This document shows positions 52,037 through 60,618 of a stretch of 64,000 nt of DNA, piece after piece (the first letter of the stretch is position 1; every line of letters starts with the position of its first letter). Origin of the DNA: JAUWOY01 sp034431315 (lineage in GTDB: Bacteria; Chloroflexota; Anaerolineae; VGOG01). Both the position numbers and the translations under genes were made by a program. Under the pieces are notes generated by a model. The model made no database searches. It was not told the origin of the DNA and saw only the letters and a list, made by a program, of their open reading frames with translations. The stretch spans positions 1-64,000 of the forward strand of contig DAOUDK010000032.1 in NCBI GenBank assembly GCA_034431315.1, read 5' to 3'.

Positions 52037-53500
52037 GTGGCGATAACGTATCGGGGCGAGTTGGCCCGCCAGGTTCAAGAGGCGTGCGGCGAAAACGTTT
52101 ATCTGTGCTATCAATGCAAAAAGTGCACAGCCGGCTGCCCGGTGGCCGACTACTTTGACCTGACGCCGCACCGCCTGCTGCGAGCCGTGCAGTTCGGTCA
52201 GAAGGAGACAGTCCTCCGCTCCAGGACCATCTGGCTGTGCGCCGCCTGCGAGACCTGCTCCACCCGCTGCCCGCAGGGGGTAGACCTGCCGCGTATTATG
52301 GATGCCCTGAAGATCATGGCCGCGCGCGAGGGCGTCGAGCCGGCCGTGCGGCCTGTGCCTGCCTTCTACGCCGCGGCCCTGCGGGGCATCAAGCTCTTCG
52401 GGCGCATGTACGAGGCCGGACTGATGGCCGAGCTGTACCTGCGCATGGCCTTGTCGGGCGACCTGGACCGCGAGCAGCTTTTCAGCAGGGACGTGCCGCT
52501 GGCCCTCAAGATGCTCAGGATGGGCAAGCTCAAACCATTGCCGCCGCTGAGCCGTCGCGCGAAACACAGGCGAAAAACAGCCCCGGCCCCCGGGCGCCAG
52601 ACAGTGGCCTACTATCCAGGTTGCAGCCTGCACAGCACGGCCATCGAGTACGATATGTCCACCAGGGCCATCGCCGAGGAGATCGGCCTGGAACTGGTCG
52701 AACCCAACGGCTGGGTATGCTGCGGCACCACACCCACCCACTCCACCGACCACCTCCTGTCCACGGTCATGCCCCTGAAGAGCCTGGCCCTCATCGAGCA
52801 GGACGGCCAATCGTACGTTACCGTGCCCTGCCCCTCCTGCTTCATTCGCTTGCGCACCGCCATGCGCGACGTGGCCGCCGATCCTGAGCTGAGGGAGCAG
52901 GTGGTCGCCCAGACGAAGTACACCCCTTCGCCGGAGCTGACCGTGGATCACCTGCTGACCACCATCACCGAGCGGGTGGGGATTGAGAAGGTGGCCGCTG
53001 CCGTCACCCGGCCGCTGGAGGGGCTGAAGGTGGTGTGCTACTATGGATGTGTCATCACCCGCCCGCCGGAGCTCACCGGCGTGACGGATTACGAGTACCC
53101 GATGAGCATGGATCGTTTGGTGCAGGCCCTGGGGGGCGAGAGCCTGGATTGGTCGTACAAGACCGAGTGCTGCGGAGTGTCGCTGGTCTTCACCCAGTTG
53201 CCCATTGTCATGGACATGTGTCACAAGATACTGGACAATGCCAAGGAAGTGGGAGCGCAGGCCATCGTGGTGGCCTGTCCGCTGTGTCAGGCCAACCTGG
53301 ACATGCGCCAGCGGCAGACAGGCGAGCAGTACGGCCAGGACTACGACCTGCCCATTCTGTATTTTACCCAGTTGATGGGCCTGGCCTTTGGCCTGGAGCC
53401 GTCCGCCCTCGGATTGGACAAACACTTCGTCAGCGCCGAGCCCCTTCTGCAAAAGATCAGTCCACAGTCCACAGTCCATAGTCAAAGGACTAAAGGGTAG
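52037..53500 (+). CDS. HdrCB fusion (HdrD-like)
   Basis: 487 residues, GTG 52037 after GGAGGG. N-terminal HdrC part: CYQCKKCTAGCP and CAACETCSTRCP. C-terminal HdrB part with two CCG domains: YYPGCSLHSTAIEYDMS / NGWVCCGTTPTH / VPCPSC and CYYGCVITRPPEL / YKTECCGVSLVF / ACPLC. These bind the non-cubane clusters at which disulfides (CoM-S-S-CoB in methanogens) are reduced; in bacteria the substrate is unknown. HdrD of Methanosarcina is a similar fusion. Last gene of operon 2 and the only CCG-domain protein in the window. The C-terminus ends in a heptamer run (AGTCCAC, 53458-53486). Confidence 0.92.
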   Translation: MAITYRGELARQVQEACGENVYLCYQCKKCTAGCPVADYFDLTPHRLLRAVQFGQKETVLRSRTIWLCAACETCSTRCPQGVDLPRIMDALKIMAAREGVEPAVRPVPAFYAAALRGIKLFGRMYEAGLMAELYLRMALSGDLDREQLFSRDVPLALKMLRMGKLKPLPPLSRRAKHRRKTAPAPGRQTVAYYPGCSLHSTAIEYDMSTRAIAEEIGLELVEPNGWVCCGTTPTHSTDHLLSTVMPLKSLALIEQDGQSYVTVPCPSCFIRLRTAMRDVAADPELREQVVAQTKYTPSPELTVDHLLTTITERVGIEKVAAAVTRPLEGLKVVCYYGCVITRPPELTGVTDYEYPMSMDRLVQALGGESLDWSYKTECCGVSLVFTQLPIVMDMCHKILDNAKEVGAQAIVVACPLCQANLDMRQRQTGEQYGQDYDLPILYFTQLMGLAFGLEPSALGLDKHFVSAEPLLQKISPQSTVHSQRTKG

Positions 53501-53587
53501 GGATTGACGAGGGGCAGTTAGGGCTGGGACGGCTGATCGTCTCCCCGGCCAAGGTGCTGGCGCGGGTTTGAGGGCCAAAGAAAGATA

Positions 53588-53622
53588 GAGGCCGGGTTTC
53601 TCCCAGAAACCCGGCCTCTTTG
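53588..53622 (+). terminator. Terminator of Hdr operon 2
   Basis: GAGGCCGGGTTTC-TCCCA-GAAACCCGGCCTC followed by TTT; 13-bp perfect stem. Confidence 0.87.
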
Positions 53623-53640
53623 CTCAACACAACCCTGTGC

Positions 53641-53890
53641 TCACCGCCAGCGTGCCCTGGGTAAAATGAAAGTGAACTTGCTCCCCCGGCCCAGTTCCGA
53701 TTCCACCCAAACCTTCCCCCCGTAGTTCTCTATCGTGCATTTGACGATAGACAGGCCTATGCCGGTGCCCAGTGGGCAGACGGCCTTGGCGTTGATCGTA
53801 CGATAGAACCCCTCAAAACCGGCTTCATTTGATCCGGATCAGCCCTCACCAGCGGCAGGTCGGGAACGATGTCAACGCTCAAGAACTTCA
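53641..53890 (-). pseudogene. Histidine kinase C-terminal remnant
   Basis: The minus strand has MKFLSVDIVPDLPLVRADPD followed by QMKPVL, then a frameshift or deletion, then FYRTINAKAVCPLGTGIGLS and IVKCTIENYGGKVWVESELG to a stop at 53641-53643. The N-box core is missing and the G2 box remains. Debris of a kinase gene between the hdr and atp operons. Confidence 0.8.
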
Positions 53891-53908
53891 TAAGCACCTC
53901 TCTCAGCG

Positions 53909-54847
53909 TCAGGAGCCCGCCATCCCGTAGGAACGCCTGCCGCGTGCGTTGCTTTGCACCTCCAACACTTCCCGGGTGATGCTCTCTTGACGGATAGCGT
54001 GGTATTGGAGTTGCAACTTCTCCACGCGTTCGTCCAGGTTGGTGATGGCAGCGTCCATCGTCTGTAAACGTGCTCCCTGCTCGCTGACCATAGATTCAAT
54101 CAGTGCCAGGTAGACCTGCACGGCCAGGTGTTCCCATAGAAGGAAATCCTGGAGATCCTGCGGCGGCGTGCCCAGGATCAGATCCTCTGGCACGAGGGGT
54201 TGCCCGCCCAGCGACGATTCCCGGACGCTGCGCCAGACGGCGGCGAGGTCAGGTGGTAGTAAGCGCACCTCGACCCGCTGGTAACGGCCAAATGAGACGA
54301 ATTGGTTGTAGATCAGGTAGAGCGTATCAAACGCTTTTGCCTCGTAGAAATGCTTGACTTTGGCCACGATGTCGCGCGCTTCGACGAAGGAGACGGCGTG
54401 GGTGAGCGGGAAATGCTGCGTATGGAGCAACTCACAGTCGGCGCGGCGGAAAAATCGTTCCCCATATCCTCCCAGGGCGATGACCTTGATCTCTCTTCCC
54501 CCCTCCCGCTCGCGCCCGATGAAGTCCAGGGCGTGGGCCACCAGGCCGACGTTGAATGTGCCGCACAGCCCCCGGTCGGAGGTCAACGCGATCAGTCCCA
54601 CGCTCCCTTCGGCGTCGGAGACGCCTTCCCCAAGAGGATGATGCACACCTCGCGTCAGCGCCGTGGAGAAGGTCGTGGCCAGGGCGAGTTGCTGGTCTAC
54701 GGCGCTGGCGTATTGTTGCGCTGAACGCAACCGCGCCCGCGCCCGTCGCCAGCGGATGGCCGCCATGGCCCGGATGGAGCGCAATAGATGGCGAATGTCC
54801 TCCAGGCTCTGGAGACGCCGCTGAATCTCGCTGGCTACCTGCGCCAT
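53909..54847 (-). CDS. atpG: ATP synthase gamma subunit (N-ATPase)
   Basis: 312 residues, ATG 54847 after AAGGAGCAGGT; overlaps atpA by 13 bases. N-terminal helix IQRRLQSLEDIRHLLRSIRA and C-terminal helix with ESMVSEQGARLQTMDAAITN, then LDERVEKLQLQYHAIRQESI, form the rotating coiled coil. A Rossmann-like middle has LTSDRGLCGTFN. Last gene of the operon, as in N-ATPases (…FAG). Confidence 0.92.
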   Translation of the reverse strand: MAQVASEIQRRLQSLEDIRHLLRSIRAMAAIRWRRARARLRSAQQYASAVDQQLALATTFSTALTRGVHHPLGEGVSDAEGSVGLIALTSDRGLCGTFNVGLVAHALDFIGREREGGREIKVIALGGYGERFFRRADCELLHTQHFPLTHAVSFVEARDIVAKVKHFYEAKAFDTLYLIYNQFVSFGRYQRVEVRLLPPDLAAVWRSVRESSLGGQPLVPEDLILGTPPQDLQDFLLWEHLAVQVYLALIESMVSEQGARLQTMDAAITNLDERVEKLQLQYHAIRQESITREVLEVQSNARGRRSYGMAGS

Positions 54848-56466
54848 ACCTGCTCCTTGAAACGCTCCAGCGCGTTCCGTAGGTCTGTCTCCAGGTGGGG
54901 GTTCCAGTGACCGATGGAGAACTCGGCCAGCAAGCCGGAGCATTGCTGTTGCAAAAACTTGAGCAAAAGCGTCTCGAAACGGCGCACCTGCTCAATTGGC
55001 ACATCGTCCAGGTATCCCTGCCCGGCGGCGTAGATAACAACCACCTGGTGCGCGACCGGAATCGGCTCGTACTGAGGTTGAGTCAGGATTGCACGTATCC
55101 GCTCTCCGCGTGCCAACTGTTCGCGCGTGGCTTTGTCCAGTTCGGTGCCAAAGCGGGAAAAGATCTGCAGCTCGAGGAACTGGGCGATGTCCAGCGCCAG
55201 GTGGCGCGACACGGCGCGCATGGCGTGGTTCTGCGCCGCGCCGCCCACGCGGGAAACGGAGAGCCCCACGTCTATGGCCGGGCGGATGTTCTGATTGAAG
55301 AGTTGTGTGGTCAGGTAAATCTGCCCGTCGGTGATGGAGATGAGGTTGGTGGGGATGTAGGCCGCGATGTTGCCAGCCTGGGTCTCGATGATGGGCAGGG
55401 CGGTCATACTTCCCCCGCCATAAGCGGCGGAGAGACGGGCGGAGCGTTCGAGCAGGCGCGAGTGCAGATAAAAGATGTCGCCGGGATAGGCCTCGCGCCC
55501 TGCCGGTCGCTGCAGCAACAATGAAAGCTGGCGGTAAGCGATGGCGTGTTTGGTCAGGTCATCGTAGACGATCAGCGCGTGCTTGCCGGCGTACATGAAT
55601 GCTTCGGCCATGGCGCAGCCAGCATAGGGGGCCAGGTAGGCCATCGAGGGCGGTTCCTCGGCGCTGGCGACCACGACCGTGGTGTAGTCCAGCGCGTCAT
55701 GTTCACGAAACGTCTCTACCATCTGCGCCACGGTAGACATCTTTTGCCCAATGCAGACGTAGATGCAGGTGACAGACTGGTCGCGCTGGTTGATGACCGT
55801 GTCAACGGCAATGGCGGTCTTGCCGATCTGCCGGTCGCCGATGATCAACTCCCGCTGTCCGCGTCCCAACGGGATGACCGAGTCAATGGCCTTGATGCCG
55901 GTCTGCAGCGGTTCGCTGACCGGCGCACGCCGGATAAAGCTTGGCGCCGGGTGATCTACGGGGCGACGCACGATTCTCTCCGGGGCCTCCAGCGGCCCCA
56001 GGTCGTCAATGGGTTGGCCCAACGCATTGACCACGCGCCCCAGAAGCGGTTCGCCCACCGGCACATCAATCACCCGCCCCGTCCCTTTCACAAGGTCGCC
56101 CGCGTGGATGTTCTCGTCAGTCCCCAGGAGCACGCAGCCCACGTGGTCCTGATCGAGGTCCAGCGCCAGGCCATAAGTGCCATCGGGGAACAAGACCAAC
56201 TCGTCCGCCATCACGCCGCCCAGACCAGAGACGATAGCCACGCCATCGCCCACCTGTTTGACCGAGCCCACGCTCTGCGCCGACAAGCGGTAACGGTACT
56301 GGTCAATCAGCCCACGCAAAGCCGAAAGATGGTACCCGGTTTTGAGATCGTACGCAAGTTCGATCTGGCGGAGTTGGTAGTGCTGCTCATCGCCCAGACG
56401 AGCGATGAGGTTGAGCAGGTCGGCCGTATGTATATGCAATGGAGAGGATTTAGCGGGCTTACTCAA
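54835..56466 (-). CDS. atpA: ATP synthase alpha subunit (N-ATPase)
   Basis: 543 residues from a TTG at 56466 preceded by GAGGAAG; the start is uncertain because no ATG fits. P-loop GDRQIGKTAIAVDTVINQ; REAYPGDIFYLHSRLLERSA; TETQAGN-like IETQAGNIAAYIPTNLISIT; SVGSVKQVGDGVAIVSGLGG at the N-terminus. Non-catalytic nucleotide site subunit. Overlaps atpF at its start and atpG at its end. Confidence 0.95.
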   Translation of the reverse strand: MSKPAKSSPLHIHTADLLNLIARLGDEQHYQLRQIELAYDLKTGYHLSALRGLIDQYRYRLSAQSVGSVKQVGDGVAIVSGLGGVMADELVLFPDGTYGLALDLDQDHVGCVLLGTDENIHAGDLVKGTGRVIDVPVGEPLLGRVVNALGQPIDDLGPLEAPERIVRRPVDHPAPSFIRRAPVSEPLQTGIKAIDSVIPLGRGQRELIIGDRQIGKTAIAVDTVINQRDQSVTCIYVCIGQKMSTVAQMVETFREHDALDYTTVVVASAEEPPSMAYLAPYAGCAMAEAFMYAGKHALIVYDDLTKHAIAYRQLSLLLQRPAGREAYPGDIFYLHSRLLERSARLSAAYGGGSMTALPIIETQAGNIAAYIPTNLISITDGQIYLTTQLFNQNIRPAIDVGLSVSRVGGAAQNHAMRAVSRHLALDIAQFLELQIFSRFGTELDKATREQLARGERIRAILTQPQYEPIPVAHQVVVIYAAGQGYLDDVPIEQVRRFETLLLKFLQQQCSGLLAEFSIGHWNPHLETDLRNALERFKEQVWRR

Positions 56467-57205
56467 TTTCTTCCTCGTACCGGCTGCGCAGTTGTTGGAG
56501 TTGCCCCTGCAGGCTGCCGTCAATCAGCGTGTCGCCCAGGCGCACCATCGCGCCGGCGATCAGGCCGGCATCAACACGGCAGGCCAGGTCAATGGGTTGG
56601 GATACCACTGTCTCTAACGTGGTCCCGATCCGCTCTTTGTCTTCCTGGGTCAGGAGGGTCGCTGTGATCAGTTCGGCCGAAATGGTCTCTTCGCCGCTGA
56701 TGGAGATGCGTCCGTCCAACTGCATCGAGCGCAATTGATCCAGAAAGGCATCCAGGTAAGCCTGATGGAGTTGTGGGTTGAGGATGCCTTCCATCATGCG
56801 CCGGGTGAGTACAGTCACCAGTTCGCCGATCTTGCTGCGATGCAGGCGCAGCGCGTCGGCGCGCTGTTGTTCGAGTTCCTCTTTGGCGCGCGCACGCATG
56901 GCCTCGATCTCCTGGTAGGCCTCCTGGAGCATCTGTTGCCGCGTTTCATCAACGACTATGCGTGCTTCGTTCCTGAGCGCCGCAATTTCCGCGTCAATGT
57001 TCCCGCGCTTTTTCTCGTACTCCAGCCTCAACGCTTCGGCTTCACGAGTAGCCTTTTCTGCCTCATCCACCGCCCTGGTCACCCGGCTCGCACGCTTATC
57101 GAGCATCTCTTTCAGTGGCTTGAAGAGAAAGCGGGCCAGGATAAAGACCATGATGAGGAAATTGGCGACCTGGAGAAGCAGTGTGCTCAGGTTAATGTTC
57201 AGCAT
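56459..57205 (-). CDS. atpF: ATP synthase b subunit with delta-like C-terminus
   Basis: 248 residues, ATG 57205 after GGGGGTGG; far longer than a usual b (about 160). Residues 1-30 form the membrane helix (LLLQVANFLIMVFILARFLF), 31-130 a charged stalk, and the C-terminal 90 residues end in VDAGLIAGAMVRLGDTLIDG then SLQGQLQQLR, the signature of the delta subunit. No separate atpH exists in the operon, so this protein probably does both jobs: stator stalk and link to the top of F1. Confidence 0.92.
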   Translation of the reverse strand: MLNINLSTLLLQVANFLIMVFILARFLFKPLKEMLDKRASRVTRAVDEAEKATREAEALRLEYEKKRGNIDAEIAALRNEARIVVDETRQQMLQEAYQEIEAMRARAKEELEQQRADALRLHRSKIGELVTVLTRRMMEGILNPQLHQAYLDAFLDQLRSMQLDGRISISGEETISAELITATLLTQEDKERIGTTLETVVSQPIDLACRVDAGLIAGAMVRLGDTLIDGSLQGQLQQLRSRYEEEIE

Positions 57206-57215
57206 AACCACCCCC

Positions 57216-57290
57216 AGTCGGCGGTCAGCAGCTAGCAGTCAACGTACTTCGATGACTGCTAGCCGCTATTCGCCATTCGCTATTCGCCGA
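57216..57290. repeat. Heptamer run between atpF and atpE
   Basis: Irregular seven-base units around AGCAGCTAGCAGTC and CTATTCGCCATTCGCTATTC (ATTCGCC/ATTCGCT). Reaches into the last codons of atpE. Confidence 0.65.
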
Positions 57291-57564
57291 TGATGTGCTT
57301 GAGCATCGGGTTGGCAAAGATCAGGATCAAGATGACCGCCAACACGTAGATGGCCAGCGACTCCAGCATAGCCAGAGAGAGCAGCACGATGCTGTTGATG
57401 CGGTCGCCCGCTTCGGGCTGCCGGGCAATTGCTTTCAGCCCGGCCGAGGCGACAACCATCTGCCCGATGGCCGGCACGACGATACCTACAATGACGCCCA
57501 GCCCAGAGATCAAGACCGTCAACAAGATAAAGATCTTATCCCACGGCAGGTTATTCCAGTCCAT
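57280..57564 (-). CDS. atpE: ATP synthase c subunit with Na+-type ligands
   Basis: 94 residues, ATG 57564 after AAGGAGG. Two membrane helices around the polar loop ARQPEAGDR. Helix 1 has AIGQM with Gln35; helix 2 has LAMLESLAIY with Glu68, Ser69 and Tyr73. Compared with Ilyobacter (Gln32, Val63, Glu65, Ser66, Thr67, Tyr70) the spacing is identical and Gln, Glu, Ser and Tyr are kept; Val is Met66 and Thr is Leu70. So a Na+ site is likely but with the water-binding Thr lost. Confidence 0.93.
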   Translation of the reverse strand: MDWNNLPWDKIFILLTVLISGLGVIVGIVVPAIGQMVVASAGLKAIARQPEAGDRINSIVLLSLAMLESLAIYVLAVILILIFANPMLKHIIGE

Positions 57565-57592
57565 TTTATTCCTCCTTGTTGTGATTTGTGTT

Positions 57593-58372
57593 CTACTTGT
57601 GCGCTTTGACCGCTCCGCCGATATACACACAGGTCAGAAGTGTAAAGATGTACGCTTGCAGCAGGCCGGTGAAGATGCTGAACAGCATCATCGGCACCGG
57701 CACGAAGAGCGGCATCACGATAAACATGATGCTGATAATGATCTCCTCTCCCATGATATTGCCGAACAGTCGAAAGGTGAGCGAAAAGGTGCGCGCGATC
57801 TCGCCGGCGATTTCGATGGGCAGCATCAAGAAGATCGGTTCGACGTAATGCTTGAGATAACCCCACACGCCGCGCGTGCGAACCCCGAAATAGGGCACGC
57901 TGAAAAAGACGACCAGCGCCATGGACAGCGGCGTGTTGATGTCCGGCGTGGGAGATTTCAGGCCGGGGAGCAAGCCTATCAAGTTCGCGGTGCCGATGAA
58001 AAAGGCCAGCGTGCCCACGACGGGCAGGAAAATCGCCGTGTCCTCGACGCCCACCATTTCGCGGATCAACTTTTCGATGGTTTCGACGATCCACTCCAGC
58101 ATGTTCTGCACCAGACCAGGTCGTGGCTTGAGGTTGCGCCCGATCAGGTAGGCCCCTACGCCGAGCAGGAGCATCATCGCCCAGGTGTTGACGACCGTCG
58201 AGGTCACCTCTAACGGCCCCACGGTAAAGACCACATAAGGAGTAATCTCTTCGGCGACGTTGGGCTCTTCGGCTTCTTCAGCCGGCCCCTGCAGCAGGTT
58301 GCTGACCACAGCCAGGCCGATGACCAGCACGATCAGGAGCACCAGGGTGCGCGGGTTACTTATTCTCTGCAT
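57593..58372 (-). CDS. atpB: ATP synthase a subunit
   Basis: 259 residues, ATG 58372 (MQRISNPRTLVLL), overlapping atpQ by 17 bases. Five to six helices. The essential Arg is in FSLTFRLFGNIMGEEI; the helix NLIGLLPGLKSP and the C-terminal GLLQAYIFTLLTCVYIGGAV are family hallmarks. Contacts the c ring and guides ion flow. Confidence 0.95.
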   Translation of the reverse strand: MQRISNPRTLVLLIVLVIGLAVVSNLLQGPAEEAEEPNVAEEITPYVVFTVGPLEVTSTVVNTWAMMLLLGVGAYLIGRNLKPRPGLVQNMLEWIVETIEKLIREMVGVEDTAIFLPVVGTLAFFIGTANLIGLLPGLKSPTPDINTPLSMALVVFFSVPYFGVRTRGVWGYLKHYVEPIFLMLPIEIAGEIARTFSLTFRLFGNIMGEEIIISIMFIVMPLFVPVPMMLFSIFTGLLQAYIFTLLTCVYIGGAVKAHK

Positions 58373-58673
58373 GGTTCTCACTCTCTTTGGTCTTCTTCTG
58401 GCGACGTTTCTGGAGCGGTTCGGTGTCGCTGTGCTCGCTGTACATGGCGTACAGGTTGTTGAACGCCACAGCCACGCCCATAAACAGCAGTGAGAGGGTC
58501 CAGGTAAACTCCTTGTCGAACAGGTCGTCAAGGTAGCGTCCCAGCAGCACGCCGCCCACGATGGGCACTACCAGGTTCCAGCCCAGCGTGGTTGCCTGGG
58601 CAGCCAGGCGCCAAAAACTTTCGGGCCTGTCCTCTGGCTGTTGGGGCGTTGGGGGGGATCGCTCGTCGTCCAT
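58356..58673 (-). CDS. atpQ: AtpQ-like small membrane protein (AtpZ/AtpI-like)
   Basis: 105 residues, ATG 58673 after GAGAGGAAG. Two helices (LGWNLVVPIVGGVLLGRYLD and WTLSLLFMGVAVAFNNLYAM) with a Gly-rich first one and a basic tail. N-ATPase operons have atpQ and atpR after atpC; here only this gene is found and no AtpR-like gene. Proposed roles are c-ring assembly or Mg2+/Ca2+ transport. Confidence 0.8.
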   Translation of the reverse strand: MDDERSPPTPQQPEDRPESFWRLAAQATTLGWNLVVPIVGGVLLGRYLDDLFDKEFTWTLSLLFMGVAVAFNNLYAMYSEHSDTEPLQKRRQKKTKESENHAENK

Positions 58674-58690
58674 TCTTCCTCTCACGAGAG

Positions 58691-58746
58691 TTCGTAGTAG
58701 CGACTTCAGTCGCTTGATGTGGACGACTGAAGTCGTCACTACGAAC
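58691..58746. repeat. Dispersed hairpin repeat, copy 2, inside the ATPase operon
   Basis: TTCGTAGTAGCGACTTCAGT...ACTGAAGTCGTCACTACGAA: near-perfect palindrome between atpC and atpQ. Could cause partial mRNA processing or attenuation. Confidence 0.85.
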
Positions 58747-58753
58747 GAATTGT

Positions 58754-59185
58754 TCAGATAGTTGGCTCCAGCGGAGGCAATTCCGCCGTCTCGCGCAGCG
58801 CCCGCTCCAGGGCCATCCGCGCCCGCGTGAATTCGATGTGGGCTTCCCGGGCGATCTGGTTTAGCCGAGCGCGTTGTCGCTCCAGCGCACGTTCCAACAC
58901 CGCCAGGTCTTCGCCTTCTTCGGCAGCGGCCGTCAACACCAGCACGCGGTTTGGCTTGGCAGGGTGTCGCTGCACTTCAATCGTGCCCTGGTACAGGGCC
59001 ACGTAGCGGGTGTCTCCCTGCCGGCGATAAAGCATGATGCCGGCAACGACGTGTGCCAGAAAGGGCGCGTGTCCCGGCAGGATACCCCACCAGCCGTCGG
59101 GGAGTTGCACGCGAATCGCCTCTACATCGGTGTTCAAGATAATCTCGTCGGGGGTGACGATCTCCAACTGCATTGTCTTAGCCAT
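58754..59185 (-). CDS. atpC: ATP synthase epsilon subunit
   Basis: 143 residues, ATG 59185; overlaps atpD by eight bases. N-terminal beta sandwich MQLEIVTPDEIILNTDVEAI, GWWGILPGHAPFLAHV; C-terminal helical pair DLAVLERALERQRARLNQIA. Couples rotation to F1 and can inhibit hydrolysis. Confidence 0.92.
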   Translation of the reverse strand: MAKTMQLEIVTPDEIILNTDVEAIRVQLPDGWWGILPGHAPFLAHVVAGIMLYRRQGDTRYVALYQGTIEVQRHPAKPNRVLVLTAAAEEGEDLAVLERALERQRARLNQIAREAHIEFTRARMALERALRETAELPPLEPTI

Positions 59186-60608
59186 GCCGTTGCTCTCGCT
59201 TGCGCAGCACGCTGTTGATGTCGCCGGTCATATAGAAAGCCTGCTCTGGGATGTCGTCCAACTCGCCGTCAACGATCATCTTGAAACCGCGCACTGTCTC
59301 TTCGAGGGGCACAAAGACCCCCGCTTGCCCGGTAAATTCCTCGGCGACGAAGAAGGGTTGGGTGAGAAAACGTTGCACCTTGCGCGCGCGCCGCACCAGC
59401 AGCCGGTCTTCCTCGGCCAGCTCCTCGATGCCCAGGATGGCGATCACATCGCGCAGTTCCTCGTAGCGCGTCAATATCTCGCGCACGCGCGTCGCCACCC
59501 GATAGTGCTCGTCGCCGATGATGCGCGGATCGAGGAGGCGCGAATTCGATTCCAATGGGTCAACGGCCGGATAAAAGCCCTGGCTGGCCAGTTGGCGCGA
59601 GAGCACCACCGTGGCGTCGAGATGTGCAAAGGTCGAAGCGGGCGCCGGGTCAGTCAGGTCGTCGGCCGGCACGTAGATTGCCTGCACAGAGGTGATGGCG
59701 CCGCTGGACGTGGAGACGATGCGCTCCTCCAGCGCGCCCACCTCGGTGGCCAACGTGGGCTGGTAGCCCACGGCGCTGGTCAGACGCCCCAGCAGGGCCG
59801 ACACTTCGCCGCCGGCCTGGATGTAGCGAAAGATGTTGTCAATAAAGAGCAATACGTCCTGATGCTCGACGTCGCGAAAGTACTCGGCCATGGTCAGGGC
59901 CGTGAACGCTGCCCGGAAACGCGCCCCCGGCGGCTCATTCATCTCCCCAAAGACCAGCACAGCGTCGTTGAGCACACCCGTGCGCTTCATCTGCAGGTAG
60001 AGTTCGTTACCCTCGCGGGTGCGTTCGCCCACGCCGGCAAAGACCGAAACGCCCCGGTGCTCGGCCGAAGTGTGGCGGATCAGTTCCATAATCAGCAGCG
60101 TCTTGCCCACGCCGGCGCCGCCCAGCAGGCCGATTTTGCCGCCGCGCACGTAAGGGGCCAGCAAATCAATGACTTTCAACCCGGTGACGAAGATCTCCGT
60201 CGAGGGCTGCTGCTGAACGAAAGGTGGCGCCGGTTGGTGGATGCTCTGCATCTGAACCTCACCCAGGGGCGGCCCTTCGTCTATAGGCTGTCCCAGCACG
60301 TTGAACACGCGCCCCAGTGTCTCTCTCCCCACTGGCACCCGTATCTGGTCTCCAGTGTCCTCGACCGTCATATTGCGGCGCAGCCCGGCCGTCGCTTCCA
60401 TCGCAATGCCGCGCACCGTGTGACGGTCGAGGTGTTCCAGCACCTCAATGGTGACGCTGTGTTGGCCGTTGCGAACGACCAACGCGGTCAACAGGGCCGG
60501 CAATTCCCCGCCCTCAAAAGAGACGTCTACCACCGGGCCGATGATGCGCACGATGGTACCAAGATTAAGTTGTGGTTCGACTTTGCTCACCACAGGTTGC
60601 ATACTCAT
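59178..60608 (-). CDS. atpD: ATP synthase beta subunit (N-ATPase)
   Basis: 476 residues, ATG 60608 after AGGAACC. Catalytic P-loop GGAGVGKTLLIMELI; GVGERTREGNELYLQMKRTG; LLFIDNIFRYIQAGGEVSAL; C-terminal LSQPF-like FLTQPFFVAEEFTGQAGVF. First ATPase gene of the cluster; the order D-C-Q-B-E-F-A-G is that of N-ATPases (atpDCQRBEFAG) minus atpR, and unlike standard operons (BEFHAGDC). Confidence 0.96.
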   Translation of the reverse strand: MSMQPVVSKVEPQLNLGTIVRIIGPVVDVSFEGGELPALLTALVVRNGQHSVTIEVLEHLDRHTVRGIAMEATAGLRRNMTVEDTGDQIRVPVGRETLGRVFNVLGQPIDEGPPLGEVQMQSIHQPAPPFVQQQPSTEIFVTGLKVIDLLAPYVRGGKIGLLGGAGVGKTLLIMELIRHTSAEHRGVSVFAGVGERTREGNELYLQMKRTGVLNDAVLVFGEMNEPPGARFRAAFTALTMAEYFRDVEHQDVLLFIDNIFRYIQAGGEVSALLGRLTSAVGYQPTLATEVGALEERIVSTSSGAITSVQAIYVPADDLTDPAPASTFAHLDATVVLSRQLASQGFYPAVDPLESNSRLLDPRIIGDEHYRVATRVREILTRYEELRDVIAILGIEELAEEDRLLVRRARKVQRFLTQPFFVAEEFTGQAGVFVPLEETVRGFKMIVDGELDDIPEQAFYMTGDINSVLRKREQRHG

Positions 60609-60618
60609 AGGGTTCCTG

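Noticed and set aside
51980..53578. 532-codon open frame on -
   Set aside because: Antisense of the HdrCB fusion gene.
58356..58673. AtpR rather than AtpQ
   Set aside because: Two helices with a Gly-rich first one match AtpQ/AtpZ; no second small gene fits between it and atpB.
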